Shown here piece after piece: positions 9,429-19,064 of a DNA stretch of 64,000 nucleotides (within the stretch, counting starts at the first letter, position 1; every line of letters begins with the position of its first letter). The position numbers and the translations under genes are program-made. A model generated the notes under the pieces. It had not been told where the DNA came from. It ran no database searches and saw only the letters and a program-made list of their open reading frames with translations. The stretch is from Psychrobacter sp. NG254 (lineage in GTDB: Bacteria; Pseudomonadota; Gammaproteobacteria; Pseudomonadales; Moraxellaceae), in contig NZ_JADHDA010000001.1 of the NCBI RefSeq assembly GCF_015277735.1, positions 602,762-666,761 of the forward strand, in the 5' to 3' direction.

Positions 9429-10610
9429 ATGAGCGAGCAGTCACCAGATCAAACCATGGATAATCTAAATCAAATCACCGGAAACGCTAGCGATACCGCA
9501 AATGAAAAAGATTTTTTAGACAATATTCGTCAAAATATTGATGCAGTAGACTGCGAAATCCAAACGTTGATCAATAACCGTGCCAAATTGGCTCAGCAAG
9601 TGGCTACGGTAAAGAAAAACCATATTGCCAATAACCCGGCGGCTGATAATAGCAACCCAATTTTTTATCGTCCTGAGCGCGAAGCACAAGTGTTAAAGGC
9701 GGTCATGGCGCGTAATACGGGCCCAATCGCTGACGAAAAGATGGCGCGTCTGTTCCGCGAAATCATGTCGGTATGCTTAGACTTAGAAGCGCCGCAGCGT
9801 ATTGCCTTTTTGGGCCCTGTTGGTACCTTTACGCATGCCGCTGCGCTCAAGCACTTTGGCAAAGCCGCTGATACTGTGCCGATGACGACCATTACTGATG
9901 TATTCCGTGAAGTCGAAGCGGGTACAGCCATGTATGGTGTGGTACCGGTTGAGAACTCTTCAGAAGGCGTAGTCAATCACACATTAGACGGTTTCTTATC
10001 TTCTACCCTAAAAATCATTGGCGAAGTTGAGCTGCCTATTCATCAGAACTTTTTGGTCGCAGAACACACCAAACTAGATGGTCTAAGCCGTATTTATTCG
10101 CATCAGCAGTCATTGGCTCAGTGTCGTCACTGGCTCGATGTGAACTACCCCAATGTAGAGCGTGTGGCGGTATCTAGCAACGGTGAAGCGGCGCGTCGTC
10201 TTAAAAACGAATGGCATTCAGCAGCGATTGCAGGTGATGTTGCTGTAGCAGAGTATGGCTTACATAAGCTTTATTCAAATATCGAAGATAATCCAAGCAA
10301 TACTACGCGCTTTTTGATCATCGGTCACGAAGCGGTCGCACCATCAGGTCAAGACAAAACCTCTATCGTAGTTTCAGCACATGACAAAGCCGGCGCGTTG
10401 ATCGAAATTTTGAAGCCATTGTCCTATCATGGCGTGTCGATGACCAGTATCGAAACCCGTCCTGAACGTCCTAATAAATGGGCATATGTTTTCTTTATTG
10501 ACATGGATGGTCATGTTAATGATCCAAATGTCAGTGCGGCTATCAATGATATTCGTCCATTGGTCAAAGACTTACGCGTACTCGGCTCGTATCCAAAGGC
10601 TGTGCTATAA
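9429..10610 (+). CDS. pheA: Bifunctional chorismate mutase / prephenate dehydratase
   Basis: A 393-residue P-protein that converts chorismate to prephenate and then phenylpyruvate. The chorismate mutase domain is about residues 27-115 (RQNIDAVDCEIQTLINNRA, then RPEREAQVLK). The dehydratase domain is about 125-300 (AFLGPVGTFTHAAA, VENSSEGVVNHTLD, and NTTRFLIIG with the catalytic Thr-Arg-Phe). A C-terminal ACT domain begins near 310 (GALIEILKPL, IETRPERPNKW) and would give phenylalanine feedback; the usual ESRP is ETRP here. An AAGGATGGG ribosome region precedes the ATG. It starts the pheA-hisC-tyrA::aroA run. Confidence 0.95.
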   Translation: MSEQSPDQTMDNLNQITGNASDTANEKDFLDNIRQNIDAVDCEIQTLINNRAKLAQQVATVKKNHIANNPAADNSNPIFYRPEREAQVLKAVMARNTGPIADEKMARLFREIMSVCLDLEAPQRIAFLGPVGTFTHAAALKHFGKAADTVPMTTITDVFREVEAGTAMYGVVPVENSSEGVVNHTLDGFLSSTLKIIGEVELPIHQNFLVAEHTKLDGLSRIYSHQQSLAQCRHWLDVNYPNVERVAVSSNGEAARRLKNEWHSAAIAGDVAVAEYGLHKLYSNIEDNPSNTTRFLIIGHEAVAPSGQDKTSIVVSAHDKAGALIEILKPLSYHGVSMTSIETRPERPNKWAYVFFIDMDGHVNDPNVSAAINDIRPLVKDLRVLGSYPKAVL

Positions 10611-10714
10611 AATATACGGCTTCACTCATTGGTATTCATACATAATAGATGGGTCTAAGTATTAAAAGACAGCATGTAAAGACCACATTTAAAGACCGTA
10701 TCTAAGGATAAACC

Positions 10715-11857
10715 ATGCAGACGACTCAATTAACCGAATCAAGCTTATTGCCACTCGTGCCAGCTTATGACAGTATTTTGGCGTTGGCGCCTTATCAAAC
10801 GGGCAAGCCCATTGAAGAGTTGACACGCGAATACGGTATCTCAGATGTGGTGAAGCTTGCCAGCAATGAGAACCCAATGGGCTGCTCACCACAAGTGACA
10901 CTAGCCGTCACTGAGCAACTGGGTCAGCTATCGCGTTATCCTGATGGCAATGGTTACTATCTCAAGCAAGCATTGGCAGATTTTAATGATGTCAATGTCG
11001 AGCAGATTACCTTAGGTAATGGCTCTGATGATTTGCTTGATATTTTGGCGCGCAGTTTTGTGGGTATCGATGACGCTATTGTTTACAGTCAATATGCTTT
11101 TGTCGTGTACTCGATGCTCGCAAAAATGCAAGGTGCGATGGATATAGAGGTGCCTGCGCACCGCTTTGGTCACGACTTAAAAGCGATGAGTCAGGCGGTA
11201 CAAGATAACCCTAATACCAAAGTCGTCTTTATTGCCAATCCCAACAATCCGACTGGTACGCAGCTTGGACATAAAGAGCTGCATCAGTTTGTTGCCAGTG
11301 TGCCAAGCTCAGTCTTGGTGGTATTGGATGAAGCTTATATCGAGTATAGTCCTGAGAGTAATAATCGCGCGCTACTGGATGAGTTTGATAATGTCGTTAT
11401 TGTTCGTACTTTTTCCAAAGCATATGGGCTGGCAGGTTTGCGCGTCGGCTATGCCCTAAGCTCAGTGCCAGTGGCCGACTTATTAAACCGTATTCGTCAG
11501 CCGTTTAATGTCAGTCGTATCGGTCTGGCGGCTGCGGCTGCGGCACTGGCCGATCAGGACTTTATCGAAAAAACCCGTCTAACGAATGATGAGCAAATGC
11601 GCTGGCTAGAAAAGCAGTTCGATGCATTGGGATTGGGATTTGTGAAATCGTATGCCAATTTTATTATGGTCGAGGTACAAGTTGAGATGGAAGACATATC
11701 AGCGGCTTCAATCCATCAAGCACTGCTTGAGCAAGGCGTCATCGTTCGTCCATTAACGGCTTATGGATTGCCGAATTGGCTGCGCATCACAGTAGGAATG
11801 GCCGAAGAAAATCTGCGTTTGATTGATACCTTGCGCTCTATTTTGACTGAAGATTAA
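10715..11857 (+). CDS. hisC: Histidinol-phosphate / aromatic aminotransferase
   Basis: A 380-residue class I/II PLP aminotransferase. VKLASNENPMG near the start, ANPNNPTGT, LDEAYIEYS and the PLP lysine in VRTFSKAYGLAGLRVGY identify it as a HisC-type enzyme. Its place between pheA and tyrA matches the second hisC copy of Pseudomonas and Acinetobacter, where the enzyme may also transaminate phenylpyruvate and 4-hydroxyphenylpyruvate. That dual role is inferred from context. It lies 104 bases after pheA, with AAGGATAAACC ahead of the ATG. Confidence 0.92.
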   Translation: MQTTQLTESSLLPLVPAYDSILALAPYQTGKPIEELTREYGISDVVKLASNENPMGCSPQVTLAVTEQLGQLSRYPDGNGYYLKQALADFNDVNVEQITLGNGSDDLLDILARSFVGIDDAIVYSQYAFVVYSMLAKMQGAMDIEVPAHRFGHDLKAMSQAVQDNPNTKVVFIANPNNPTGTQLGHKELHQFVASVPSSVLVVLDEAYIEYSPESNNRALLDEFDNVVIVRTFSKAYGLAGLRVGYALSSVPVADLLNRIRQPFNVSRIGLAAAAAALADQDFIEKTRLTNDEQMRWLEKQFDALGLGFVKSYANFIMVEVQVEMEDISAASIHQALLEQGVIVRPLTAYGLPNWLRITVGMAEENLRLIDTLRSILTED

Positions 11858-11966
11858 GTGCATCAATAGGTGCTTTTTAATTAAAGAATGGTTCTTAATT
11901 AGCTACTAAAATTATAATACTAAGACTGGCTTTATCTATGTCTTAGTGTGTTCAACGAGAAATGCC

Positions 11967-14300
11967 GTGAGTAGTCAGAAAAATAATAAACTTCAATCGT
12001 CTCTAAATACTACGCTACCTATATTTAAACAAGTTTGTGTGATTGGACTTGGGCTGATTGGTGCAAGCTTTGCGCAAGCGATTAAAGACAATGGCTTGAG
12101 CTCGCGTCTGGTAGCGGTCGATAGGCATGCACCAAGTATTACAGAAGCGATTGAGCATGGTCTGCTAGACGCTGGTAGTGCAACCCTGCAAGATATCATC
12201 GCTGGCAGTGATTTAATTATCATTGCAGTGCCAGTACAGGCCGTCCAAGCCGTGTTTGTTGATATTAAACAGGCAATGGATGATAGTCAGCTTGCCAGTG
12301 ATTGCATCATGACGGATGTCTGTAGTACTAAGGTCAATATCATTGATGCTGCTAAAGCGGTGTTCGGCTCGCTGCCGACAGGCCTGGTACCCGCGCATCC
12401 AATTGCTGGGGCTGAAAATTCAGGGTATCATGCGCGCCGCGCCAGTTTATTTGTCAATCATAGTGTTATTATCTGTGAGCTACCGACGACCAGTGCAACG
12501 GCTATTGCTAAGTTGCGACTATTATGGGAATCAGTGGGTGCAAATGTCATGTCAATGGACGCTGAGCATCATGATCGCATACTGGCGCACACCAGTCATT
12601 TGCCACATTTGCTTGCTTTTAATTTGGTTGAGCAATTGGCGAGCCATGATGATAATTTAGATATGTTTCGTTATGCTGCTGGCGGATTCCGTGACTTTAG
12701 CCGTATCGCTGCCAGTGACCCTAAAATGTGGCATGATATATTTTTTGCCAATCAAAGCGCGATTGTGAGCGCCCTTGATGAGTATGGTGTCTATCTACAG
12801 ACCATGCGCCAGCTTATCATTGATAAAGATTCAACCGCCCTAATGGGACTTTTGGGCCGCGCGCAAGCCGCACGGCGACATTTCGGCCATATGTTAGCCA
12901 GCACCCCTTATACGGATACTTCTGCCATGTCAGCTTCTTATAATATTACGCCTAGCAATACTGTTTCTGGCACTATCGCCATTCCTGGTGACAAATCTAT
13001 CTCACATCGCAGCATTATGCTGGGCAGTCTTGCCACAGGCGTGACAAACGTCACTGGGTTTTTGGAAGGGGAGGATGCGTTAGCAACGCTACAAGCATTC
13101 CGTGATATGGGCGTGACGATTGAAGGCCCTGATAATGGCAATTTGACCATTCATGGTGTTGGTATGAAGGGTTTAAAACCTAGCAAAACACCACTGTACA
13201 TGGGTAACTCTGGCACCAGCATGCGCCTGCTGTCTGGTATCTTAGCCGCGCAGTCATTTGATAGCGTGTTGACCGGTGATACCAGTCTTAGTAAACGCCC
13301 GATGGAGCGTGTGGCTGCGCCATTACGGTCTATGGGTGCCGTGATTCAGAGCACTGGGCATAGCGGTACTGCACCGCTCAGCATCACTGGTCGTGAGAAT
13401 GTTGGTGAGCCACTCCAAGGCGCTGAGTATGATATGCCAGTTGCTTCAGCTCAGGTCAAGTCTTGTTTGCTATTGGCAGGACTGTGGGCCGAGGGTACGA
13501 CAACTGTCATTCAGCCTGAGATCAGTCGCGATCATACCGAGCGTATGCTATCGGCCTTTGGTTATCCAGTAACCGTAGACGGTAATCGCATCAGCGTCAC
13601 AGGCGGTGGTACGCTGACAGGCGGTGACATCGCAGTGCCTGCCGATATCTCATCATCAGCCTTCTTTATGGTGGCTGCTGCCATTAGCCAAAATAGCGAG
13701 TTGACCCTAACGCAAGTAGGTATCAACCCGACACGTACGGGCATTATCGATATCTTAAAATTAATGCAAGCGGATATTAGCTTGAGCAATGAGACACATG
13801 TGGGCGGCGAGCCTGTTGCTGATATCACTATTCGCAGCTCAAACTTGGTCGGTATTGAAATACCAGAGCACCTCGTGCCGCTAGCGATTGATGAATTCCC
13901 TGTACTATTTATCGCGGCCAGCTGTGCACAGGGTCGCACGGTATTGACGGGTGCCAAAGAGCTACGTGTCAAAGAATCTGACCGTATTGCTGTGATGGCA
14001 GAAGGGCTACATACGCTTGGTATTGATTGTACTGTTACTGATGATGGTCTGATTATTGAAGGTAAAGGCGCTGCTACTGAAAATGGCAAAGTAAATAATA
14101 GCCAGCCAGTTTTTGGTGGCGGTCATATCGTCTCGCACCATGATCACCGTATTGCGATGAGCTTTTCTGTGGCCAGTCTGCGTGCATCCAAGCAAATCAC
14201 TATTGAAGGGGTCGAAACGGTCAATACCAGTTTCCCAGGATTTGCGGAACTTGCCAATCACATTGGTATGTCTATCCAAGTGGATACGGGTGCTGAGTAG
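11967..14300 (+). CDS. tyrA-aroA: Fused prephenate dehydrogenase / EPSP synthase
   Basis: One continuous frame with two enzymes. The TyrA half (to about residue 310) has the NAD site VIGLGLIGASFA and HPIAGAENSG; it oxidises prephenate to 4-hydroxyphenylpyruvate. The AroA half (from about residue 330) makes 5-enolpyruvylshikimate-3-phosphate and shows GDKSISHRSIMLGSLA, MGNSGTSMRLLSG, KELRVKESDRI and HDHRIAMSF. This fusion is known in Pseudomonas and Acinetobacter. I prefer the GTG at 11967, with GAGA upstream; another GTG at 11946 would add seven residues. In the PEP-site loop, the position of E. coli Pro101 is leucine. Confidence 0.93.
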   Translation: MSSQKNNKLQSSLNTTLPIFKQVCVIGLGLIGASFAQAIKDNGLSSRLVAVDRHAPSITEAIEHGLLDAGSATLQDIIAGSDLIIIAVPVQAVQAVFVDIKQAMDDSQLASDCIMTDVCSTKVNIIDAAKAVFGSLPTGLVPAHPIAGAENSGYHARRASLFVNHSVIICELPTTSATAIAKLRLLWESVGANVMSMDAEHHDRILAHTSHLPHLLAFNLVEQLASHDDNLDMFRYAAGGFRDFSRIAASDPKMWHDIFFANQSAIVSALDEYGVYLQTMRQLIIDKDSTALMGLLGRAQAARRHFGHMLASTPYTDTSAMSASYNITPSNTVSGTIAIPGDKSISHRSIMLGSLATGVTNVTGFLEGEDALATLQAFRDMGVTIEGPDNGNLTIHGVGMKGLKPSKTPLYMGNSGTSMRLLSGILAAQSFDSVLTGDTSLSKRPMERVAAPLRSMGAVIQSTGHSGTAPLSITGRENVGEPLQGAEYDMPVASAQVKSCLLLAGLWAEGTTTVIQPEISRDHTERMLSAFGYPVTVDGNRISVTGGGTLTGGDIAVPADISSSAFFMVAAAISQNSELTLTQVGINPTRTGIIDILKLMQADISLSNETHVGGEPVADITIRSSNLVGIEIPEHLVPLAIDEFPVLFIAASCAQGRTVLTGAKELRVKESDRIAVMAEGLHTLGIDCTVTDDGLIIEGKGAATENGKVNNSQPVFGGGHIVSHHDHRIAMSFSVASLRASKQITIEGVETVNTSFPGFAELANHIGMSIQVDTGAE

Positions 14301-14418
14301 GTCGTTGCGTGCTGAATACTGGATTGATGCTTCTATACGACTTACCGAGTAAAATAGCCTAAGCAAAATACTGATCCTGATAAATAAAATTCCTTAATCA
14401 TTCAGTTTAAAATCGTTA

Positions 14419-14461
14419 GCAATGTACTCATGTCACTATTGGCATGGGTACATTGCTTTTT
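14419..14461 (+). terminator. Rho-independent terminator after tyrA-aroA
   Basis: GCAATGTACTCATG and CATGGGTACATTGC pair over 14 bases with one G-T wobble and a ten-base loop, followed by a T-run. It closes the aromatic biosynthesis unit before rarD. Confidence 0.85.
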
Positions 14462-14566
14462 ACCTTTCACTCTTACTGTAGTAACCCTGTGCTCTCACCA
14501 TCAAAATGATAATAATACTCAGAATTGGGTGAGAGCACGCTTTGCTCTAACAAGTTGTCCTATATT

Positions 14567-15529
14567 ATGACTACCCAAAACGTCGTCAAAAAACCCGTGA
14601 CCCCCATAAAAACCACCAGACGCGGTATCATCACTGCGCTCATTGCCTTTTTCATCTGGGGCGGGTTTCCATTATATTTCAAGCAGTTGTCTGAGTACGA
14701 TGCCACTGAAATTATTGGCCATCGTATTATTTGGACATTTTTATGTTTGCTAGTGCTGCTGGTTGTGACCAAGCGCTGGCAGTGGATTGACACCTTAAAG
14801 CAAAATCCAAGATGGATTGTATACACCTTTTTGTCAGGTCTGATTATTGCGACCAACTGGTTGACCTATGTCTGGGCGGTTAACCAAGACCGTATTCTTG
14901 AGGCCAGTTTGGGTTACTTTATTGGCCCGCTGGTGGGCGTGGCGCTCTCGATGATACTGTTCAAAGAGCGCTTACGTACCCTGCAATGGGTGGCGATTGG
15001 CTTTGCGTTATTGTCTGTGGCCATTCAGGTGATTATGATTGGCAGTCTGCCATGGATCTCACTGATACTGGCATTCAGTTTTAGCACTTATGGTACGATT
15101 CAGCGTCAAACGCCGTTGACTGCGATTGATGCGATGTTTGTTGAAACGACCATGTTAGTACCGATTTGTTTATGGTGGTTTTGGCAGTCTGATGTGGCAA
15201 GCCACCAATTAAGTTTTTGGTTTAGCCCAAATATTTGGCTGTTGATGATAGCGGGGCCAATCACGTTGATACCGCTCCTGTTATTCAATAAATCAACCAA
15301 ACTGGTGGCTTATAGTATCTTGAGCTTTATGAACTATTTAACACCGACCTTTATTTTCTTCTTGGCTGTGTTTTATTATAATGAAGCCTTTGATGTAAAA
15401 CGCTTGGCGGTATTTGGCCTGATTTGGTTTGGCCTGCTGCTGTTCAGTATTGATTTGTGGCGACATCGACCAAGCAAAATGCTCAAGGCGGCACGCCTGC
15501 GCGAAGAGAAGTTGCAGCAAGCCAAGTAG
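14567..15529 (+). CDS. rarD: EamA-family transporter RarD
   Basis: A 320-residue, ten-segment membrane protein of the RarD branch of the DMT superfamily. It has RRGIITALIAFFIWGGFPLYFK at the start (the glycine/tryptophan signature of RarD), then IIGHRIIWTFL, TNWLTYVWAVN and LEASLGYFIGPLVGV, all typical. E. coli RarD is called chloramphenicol-sensitive protein, but its physiological substrate is uncertain. I use the ATG at 14567; a GTG at 14525 would add 14 residues and has no ribosome site. folB follows 63 bases later. Confidence 0.9.
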   Translation: MTTQNVVKKPVTPIKTTRRGIITALIAFFIWGGFPLYFKQLSEYDATEIIGHRIIWTFLCLLVLLVVTKRWQWIDTLKQNPRWIVYTFLSGLIIATNWLTYVWAVNQDRILEASLGYFIGPLVGVALSMILFKERLRTLQWVAIGFALLSVAIQVIMIGSLPWISLILAFSFSTYGTIQRQTPLTAIDAMFVETTMLVPICLWWFWQSDVASHQLSFWFSPNIWLLMIAGPITLIPLLLFNKSTKLVAYSILSFMNYLTPTFIFFLAVFYYNEAFDVKRLAVFGLIWFGLLLFSIDLWRHRPSKMLKAARLREEKLQQAK

Positions 15530-15592
15530 TCGTTTCATTTGAACACTGAATTTAATACTCTAATTAAAAATTTAGCAAGCAAGGATGAGAGC

Positions 15593-16018
15593 ATGTTTTA
15601 TACCGAATCTGATGTGGTATTTGTCAAAGGCCTAAAAGTAGAAGCAGTGATTGGTGTTTTTGACTGGGAGCGTGCTATCACTCAGCCATTACTCATTGAT
15701 ATTGCGCTTGAGACGGACATCAGCCGTGCTGCTGTGTCAGATGATGTCAGCGATGCACTGAGCTATAAAGAAGTCTGCGATGATGTGAGTGAGTGGTGTA
15801 TAGAGATCAAAGCAAAACTGCTTGAGCATTTGGCTGGGCAAATCTCTGATAAGCTCTTTGCAAAGTATGACTGTCAGAAAATCACACTAAGCATTGCCAA
15901 GCCTACAGCCATTACAGCCGCCGATGCGGTTGGGGTGCAGATAACACGCTATGCGCCCGTGTCAACCAGCGAGCTAGCTGATACAGAAGTTAGTGATAGC
16001 CAATCTGATGATGCATAA
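15593..16018 (+). CDS. folB: Dihydroneopterin aldolase
   Basis: A 141-residue folate-pathway enzyme that cleaves 7,8-dihydroneopterin to 6-hydroxymethyl-dihydropterin and glycolaldehyde. DVVFVKGLKVEAVIGVFDWE, then QPLLIDIAL, and LSYKEVCDDVSEW and ITLSIAKPTAI fit the FolB fold; the conserved glutamate and lysine are in place. The ATG at 15593 is chosen because AAGGATGAG lies just upstream; a TTG at 15539 would add 18 residues. Its end overlaps the start of folK, so the two consecutive pathway enzymes are probably translationally coupled. Confidence 0.9.
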   Translation: MFYTESDVVFVKGLKVEAVIGVFDWERAITQPLLIDIALETDISRAAVSDDVSDALSYKEVCDDVSEWCIEIKAKLLEHLAGQISDKLFAKYDCQKITLSIAKPTAITAADAVGVQITRYAPVSTSELADTEVSDSQSDDA

Positions 16019-16541
16019 AACGTCAATGAATTTGAATTTAGCAACGCTAACACAATGTGCACCTGAGACGGTGCAAGCGCAGTCTGTGGCAGATGTCGTG
16101 TTAGCGCTAGGTAGTAACTATCAAGCCGAAAAGTATCTACCGCTTGCCCGAGAGATGTTGGCAACGCTCGGTGAGATACAATTGTCTACAGCATTTCAAA
16201 ACCCTGATTTTACTGCGACTACCCAATTACTAAAGCCTGACTATACCAATCAGTGTGTCCACTTAGTACTGACCACACCGATAAGCTTGCAGCAACTACA
16301 ACACACCTTTAAAACGCTTGAAGGCAATTGTAATCGGTGTCGACAGGCTGAGGCCAATCAGGTGCGACTGGTGACAATGGATATTGATATTCTATTGATC
16401 AAACTGGCTGAAAAAGAAAATAGCCTAAGCAAAGAATCGATATCTGAATCAACGTCGAATTGGATTGTAATGGCGGATCGTTATCCATTTAAAGCGCATG
16501 AAAATGCAGGGATAGATGAACTAGTAGATGTCAGTTATTAA
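16011..16541 (+). CDS. folK: HPPK, 6-hydroxymethyl-dihydropterin pyrophosphokinase
   Basis: A protein of about 176 residues that transfers pyrophosphate from ATP to the folB product. DVVLALGSNYQAEKYLPLAR is the HPPK N-terminus and VTMDIDILLI corresponds to the family's DLDILLY-like metal-binding Asp pair. The usual GPRxxDLD arginines are represented only by QVRLVTMDID, so the motif is somewhat diverged. Start choice is uncertain: ATGs at 16008, 16011 and 16026 and a GTG at 15993 share the frame, none with a strong ribosome site, consistent with coupling to folB. The tail (SLSKESISESTSN) is a polar insertion. Confidence 0.82.
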   Translation: MHKTSMNLNLATLTQCAPETVQAQSVADVVLALGSNYQAEKYLPLAREMLATLGEIQLSTAFQNPDFTATTQLLKPDYTNQCVHLVLTTPISLQQLQHTFKTLEGNCNRCRQAEANQVRLVTMDIDILLIKLAEKENSLSKESISESTSNWIVMADRYPFKAHENAGIDELVDVSY

Positions 16542-16559
16542 TCATTAACGTTTATTATT

Positions 16560-16604
16560 AACCATAAAAGCCCTGCTAGGTAAAATAGCAGGGCTTTTAT
16601 GGTT
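16560..16604. terminator. Bidirectional rho-independent terminator
   Basis: A perfect inverted repeat with 19-base arms (AACCATAAAAGCCCTGCTA and its complement) and a seven-base loop. It separates the convergent folK and cysE genes. Confidence 0.9.
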
Positions 16605-16698
16605 ATGATGTTACCTGACGTTTCATTTGATGAACTTTATAGATTTTGAACTTTTTGCTCATCTATTAGTAAGTGATTTATATGCAGGTGCATGAATG

Positions 16699-17607
16699 TT
16701 ATTTCTGCTCGGTATCTACTGCATCTATATCAGCACGTCCAATCACATCCAAATCTTCTAGACATAGCTTGTCATATTTCTTTTTGCAAAAGCTTGGGTC
16801 AATATCACACATCGCTGATTGCAGTTGATCTAGGCGATTCTCTGATTGCTGGATATGCTCGAGCATTTTAGCAAAAGCTTCTGCAACAGGGTCTTGTGAA
16901 TAAGGGTCGATACCATAAGCACGGAAAGTATTGGTACGTTTGGCAGTAGGGGTCATATCTTTAGTTTGCTCGTCGCTCTCACCAGCTTGGGCAACTTTTT
17001 CTTGTTGCTTAGCATCCTGTACTTTGGTAGTCAGTGGATTGCCTTTTTCATCATGATGATCTGAGATCATACGAGCAGCACTACCGATCATCGTAGCGCC
17101 TGCTGGTACTGGTTTGACTACGACTGCATTTGAGCCGATTTTGGCATTTTTGCCAACCGTAAATGGCCCCAAGACTTTCGCACCAGCACCAACGGTCACA
17201 CCATCTTCTAATGTTGGATGTCGTTTGCCATTGTTCCAAGATACACCGCCAAGAGTAACGCCGTGATACAAGGTTACATCATTACCAATCTCAGCGGTCT
17301 CACCGATGACGACGCCGACACCATGATCGATAAAAAAGCGCCTGCCGATCTTGGCAGCAGGGTGAATCTCGATACCTGTGATAATACGTGAGCCGTATGA
17401 GATAACACGAGCCGCCAGTTTCTGTTCATTGTTCCACAGACAGTGCGCACCGCGATGCAAAATGAGCGCATGGATGCCAGGATAAGTTAGGATAACTTCC
17501 AAGCTATTGCGTGCTGCAGGGTCACGGGTAAATACCGCATCGACATCTTCTTTTAGGTCTTTTTTAATATTGACCAATGATTTAAACAATTTGGATGGCA
17601 ATGACAT
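16699..17607 (-). CDS. cysE: Serine O-acetyltransferase
   Basis: A 302-residue cytoplasmic enzyme making O-acetylserine for cysteine synthesis. The left-handed beta-helix is evident from hexapeptide repeats such as [20 protein letters not shown], then [24 protein letters not shown] and [20 protein letters not shown]. The short N-terminal helical part and the HRGAH motif place it with the EpsC-type subgroup. After the helix there are about 100 extra residues, polar then helical ([20 protein letters not shown]) and ending with two cysteine-containing stretches ([13 protein letters not shown]). That tail is longer than in E. coli CysE. It follows trmJ at 132 bases on the same strand. Confidence 0.92.
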   Translation of the reverse strand: MSLPSKLFKSLVNIKKDLKEDVDAVFTRDPAARNSLEVILTYPGIHALILHRGAHCLWNNEQKLAARVISYGSRIITGIEIHPAAKIGRRFFIDHGVGVVIGETAEIGNDVTLYHGVTLGGVSWNNGKRHPTLEDGVTVGAGAKVLGPFTVGKNAKIGSNAVVVKPVPAGATMIGSAARMISDHHDEKGNPLTTKVQDAKQQEKVAQAGESDEQTKDMTPTAKRTNTFRAYGIDPYSQDPVAEAFAKMLEHIQQSENRLDQLQSAMCDIDPSFCKKKYDKLCLEDLDVIGRADIDAVDTEQK

Positions 17608-17739
17608 AAGGCGTCCTGTCTATTCGTCAGTAAAGTATGTTGCTAAAGCGACAATACCGCTAAGTTATTATCGTTTTATAATAATCGTATCTACACAAAG
17701 CTATTTTAAGTATGGCAACTTTATATGCTTAAACGTGTC

Positions 17740-18618
17740 TTAGTCCTTTGAGAGTTTGGCAATCAAAGCACTGAGTAGCTGATACTCTTTTTGATCAAGC
17801 TGCAAACGTGACCCAAGTCTAGACAATCGTGATGGCAACGATTTTAGGTGCTCACTATTTGCTAGACCACGGTTTACCATTAGGTCAGTGGTACGCTGAG
17901 TAAGTTGTTGTAGCTGCTGCTGGGTAATAGCAGGCTCATCCCATTGCTGACGTAGATGCACATCAAGCGTTGACTGAACAGGAGCGCTCAAATCAGTATC
18001 TAGATTATCTGCTGTCTGAATGTGCGTCTGAGCGTAAGCAAAGACAAAGCTGGCGATTACCTGCACGGCTGATGCGACATTTAGTACAGGATAAGCAGGA
18101 TTGGCATCGATTTGAATATGATAATCTGCATAAGCCAATTCTTCATTGGTCAATCCACGATCTTCACGTCCAAATAAGATAGCGATATTTGGTTTGCCAG
18201 TAGCAGCTATATCTCGACTACTATCATTTGCACTTAAAGCTGACTGTGTATCGATAAAGTCAAACATGATTTTGGCAGCTTGCGAGGGTGTCACCACAGG
18301 GCGAGGTAAGTGACGGCTACGACTGCTAGCGGCAAACACCAACTGACAGTCCGAAATGGCAGATTCCAGAGTTGGTGCGATCAATGCAGAGGACAATAGC
18401 TCACCACCACCCGCTGCATGAGATACACTGGTCTCATCAATTGGTAATTTAGGATCGACCACGGTCAAACGAGACAAACCCATGGTATGCATCGCACGTG
18501 CCGCTGAGCCAATATTAGCAGGCAAAGTTGTATTGACCATGACTACTTGTAAGCAGTCAAGGTAGTCGCTCACCGTGTGGTCAGATGGTGCTACTACTAA
18601 TGAAGAGTCATTACTCAT
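17740..18618 (-). CDS. trmJ: tRNA (cytidine/uridine-32 2'-O) methyltransferase TrmJ
   Basis: A 292-residue SPOUT-class RNA methyltransferase. The N-terminus VVMVNTTLPANIGSAARAMH and the knot-region motif ILFGREDRGLTNEEL are diagnostic, as is LNVASAVQVIASFVFAYA. TrmJ methylates the ribose at position 32 of several tRNAs using S-adenosylmethionine. Compared with E. coli there is an extra polar segment around residues 130-145 (SANDSSRDIAATGK) and a 20-residue linker before the C-terminal helices. Its ATG shares one base with the stop codon of the upstream HPt gene, indicating an operon. Confidence 0.9.
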   Translation of the reverse strand: MSNDSSLVVAPSDHTVSDYLDCLQVVMVNTTLPANIGSAARAMHTMGLSRLTVVDPKLPIDETSVSHAAGGGELLSSALIAPTLESAISDCQLVFAASSRSRHLPRPVVTPSQAAKIMFDFIDTQSALSANDSSRDIAATGKPNIAILFGREDRGLTNEELAYADYHIQIDANPAYPVLNVASAVQVIASFVFAYAQTHIQTADNLDTDLSAPVQSTLDVHLRQQWDEPAITQQQLQQLTQRTTDLMVNRGLANSEHLKSLPSRLSRLGSRLQLDQKEYQLLSALIAKLSKD

Positions 18619-18992
18619 TATTGTCCCAGTCTTAGATTGATTTCTTGTTCAGCCCGTTGTAAGGCGACGGCGATTTCTTCAACCAGGTCTGCTTGTTCGC
18701 TGATGCGGCGCCCACGGCAGTGCTCTTGCAGTTGACTGCTAAGACGAACCAGTTGAGTAGTGCCTAAATTGGCGCTTGCCCCTTTTAGTGCATGGGCCGT
18801 CTCAAATCCATTGGCATTATCATTTGCTTGCTGGGCGACTCGGAGTGTTGCTATTCGCTGTTGACTGTCTTTGAAATACACTTGTATCAGATCAACAAAA
18901 TCTTCTTCTAGCAAATCACGCATGTCTTCGAATTGTTCGTGATTGACAATCTCTTCACTGGTCTGAGTATTATTATTTGGCATGTCATCCAT
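18618..18992 (-). CDS. HPt (histidine phosphotransfer) domain protein
   Basis: A 124-residue single-domain HPt protein. The phosphorylated histidine lies in AHALKGASANLGTTQL, the standard HPt signature. The rest is helical (FVDLIQVYFKDSQQRIATLR and QLQEHCRG). Such proteins relay phosphate between hybrid kinases and response regulators. No hybrid kinase adjoins, so its partner is encoded elsewhere. It is 72 bases downstream of dnaE and overlaps trmJ by one base, so transcription with both is likely. Confidence 0.85.
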   Translation of the reverse strand: MDDMPNNNTQTSEEIVNHEQFEDMRDLLEEDFVDLIQVYFKDSQQRIATLRVAQQANDNANGFETAHALKGASANLGTTQLVRLSSQLQEHCRGRRISEQADLVEEIAVALQRAEQEINLRLGQ

Positions 18993-19064
18993 GGTTTTTA
19001 TCCAATTGTTAAAAGTTAAAACAGTAATGTTACTATAATGAATTTTTTAAAAGTAATGTACGTC

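Noticed and set aside
13562..14366. Minus-strand ORFs of 175 and 119 codons opposite aroA
   Set aside because: Antisense shadows of the tyrA-aroA frame; the plus strand is clearly coding.
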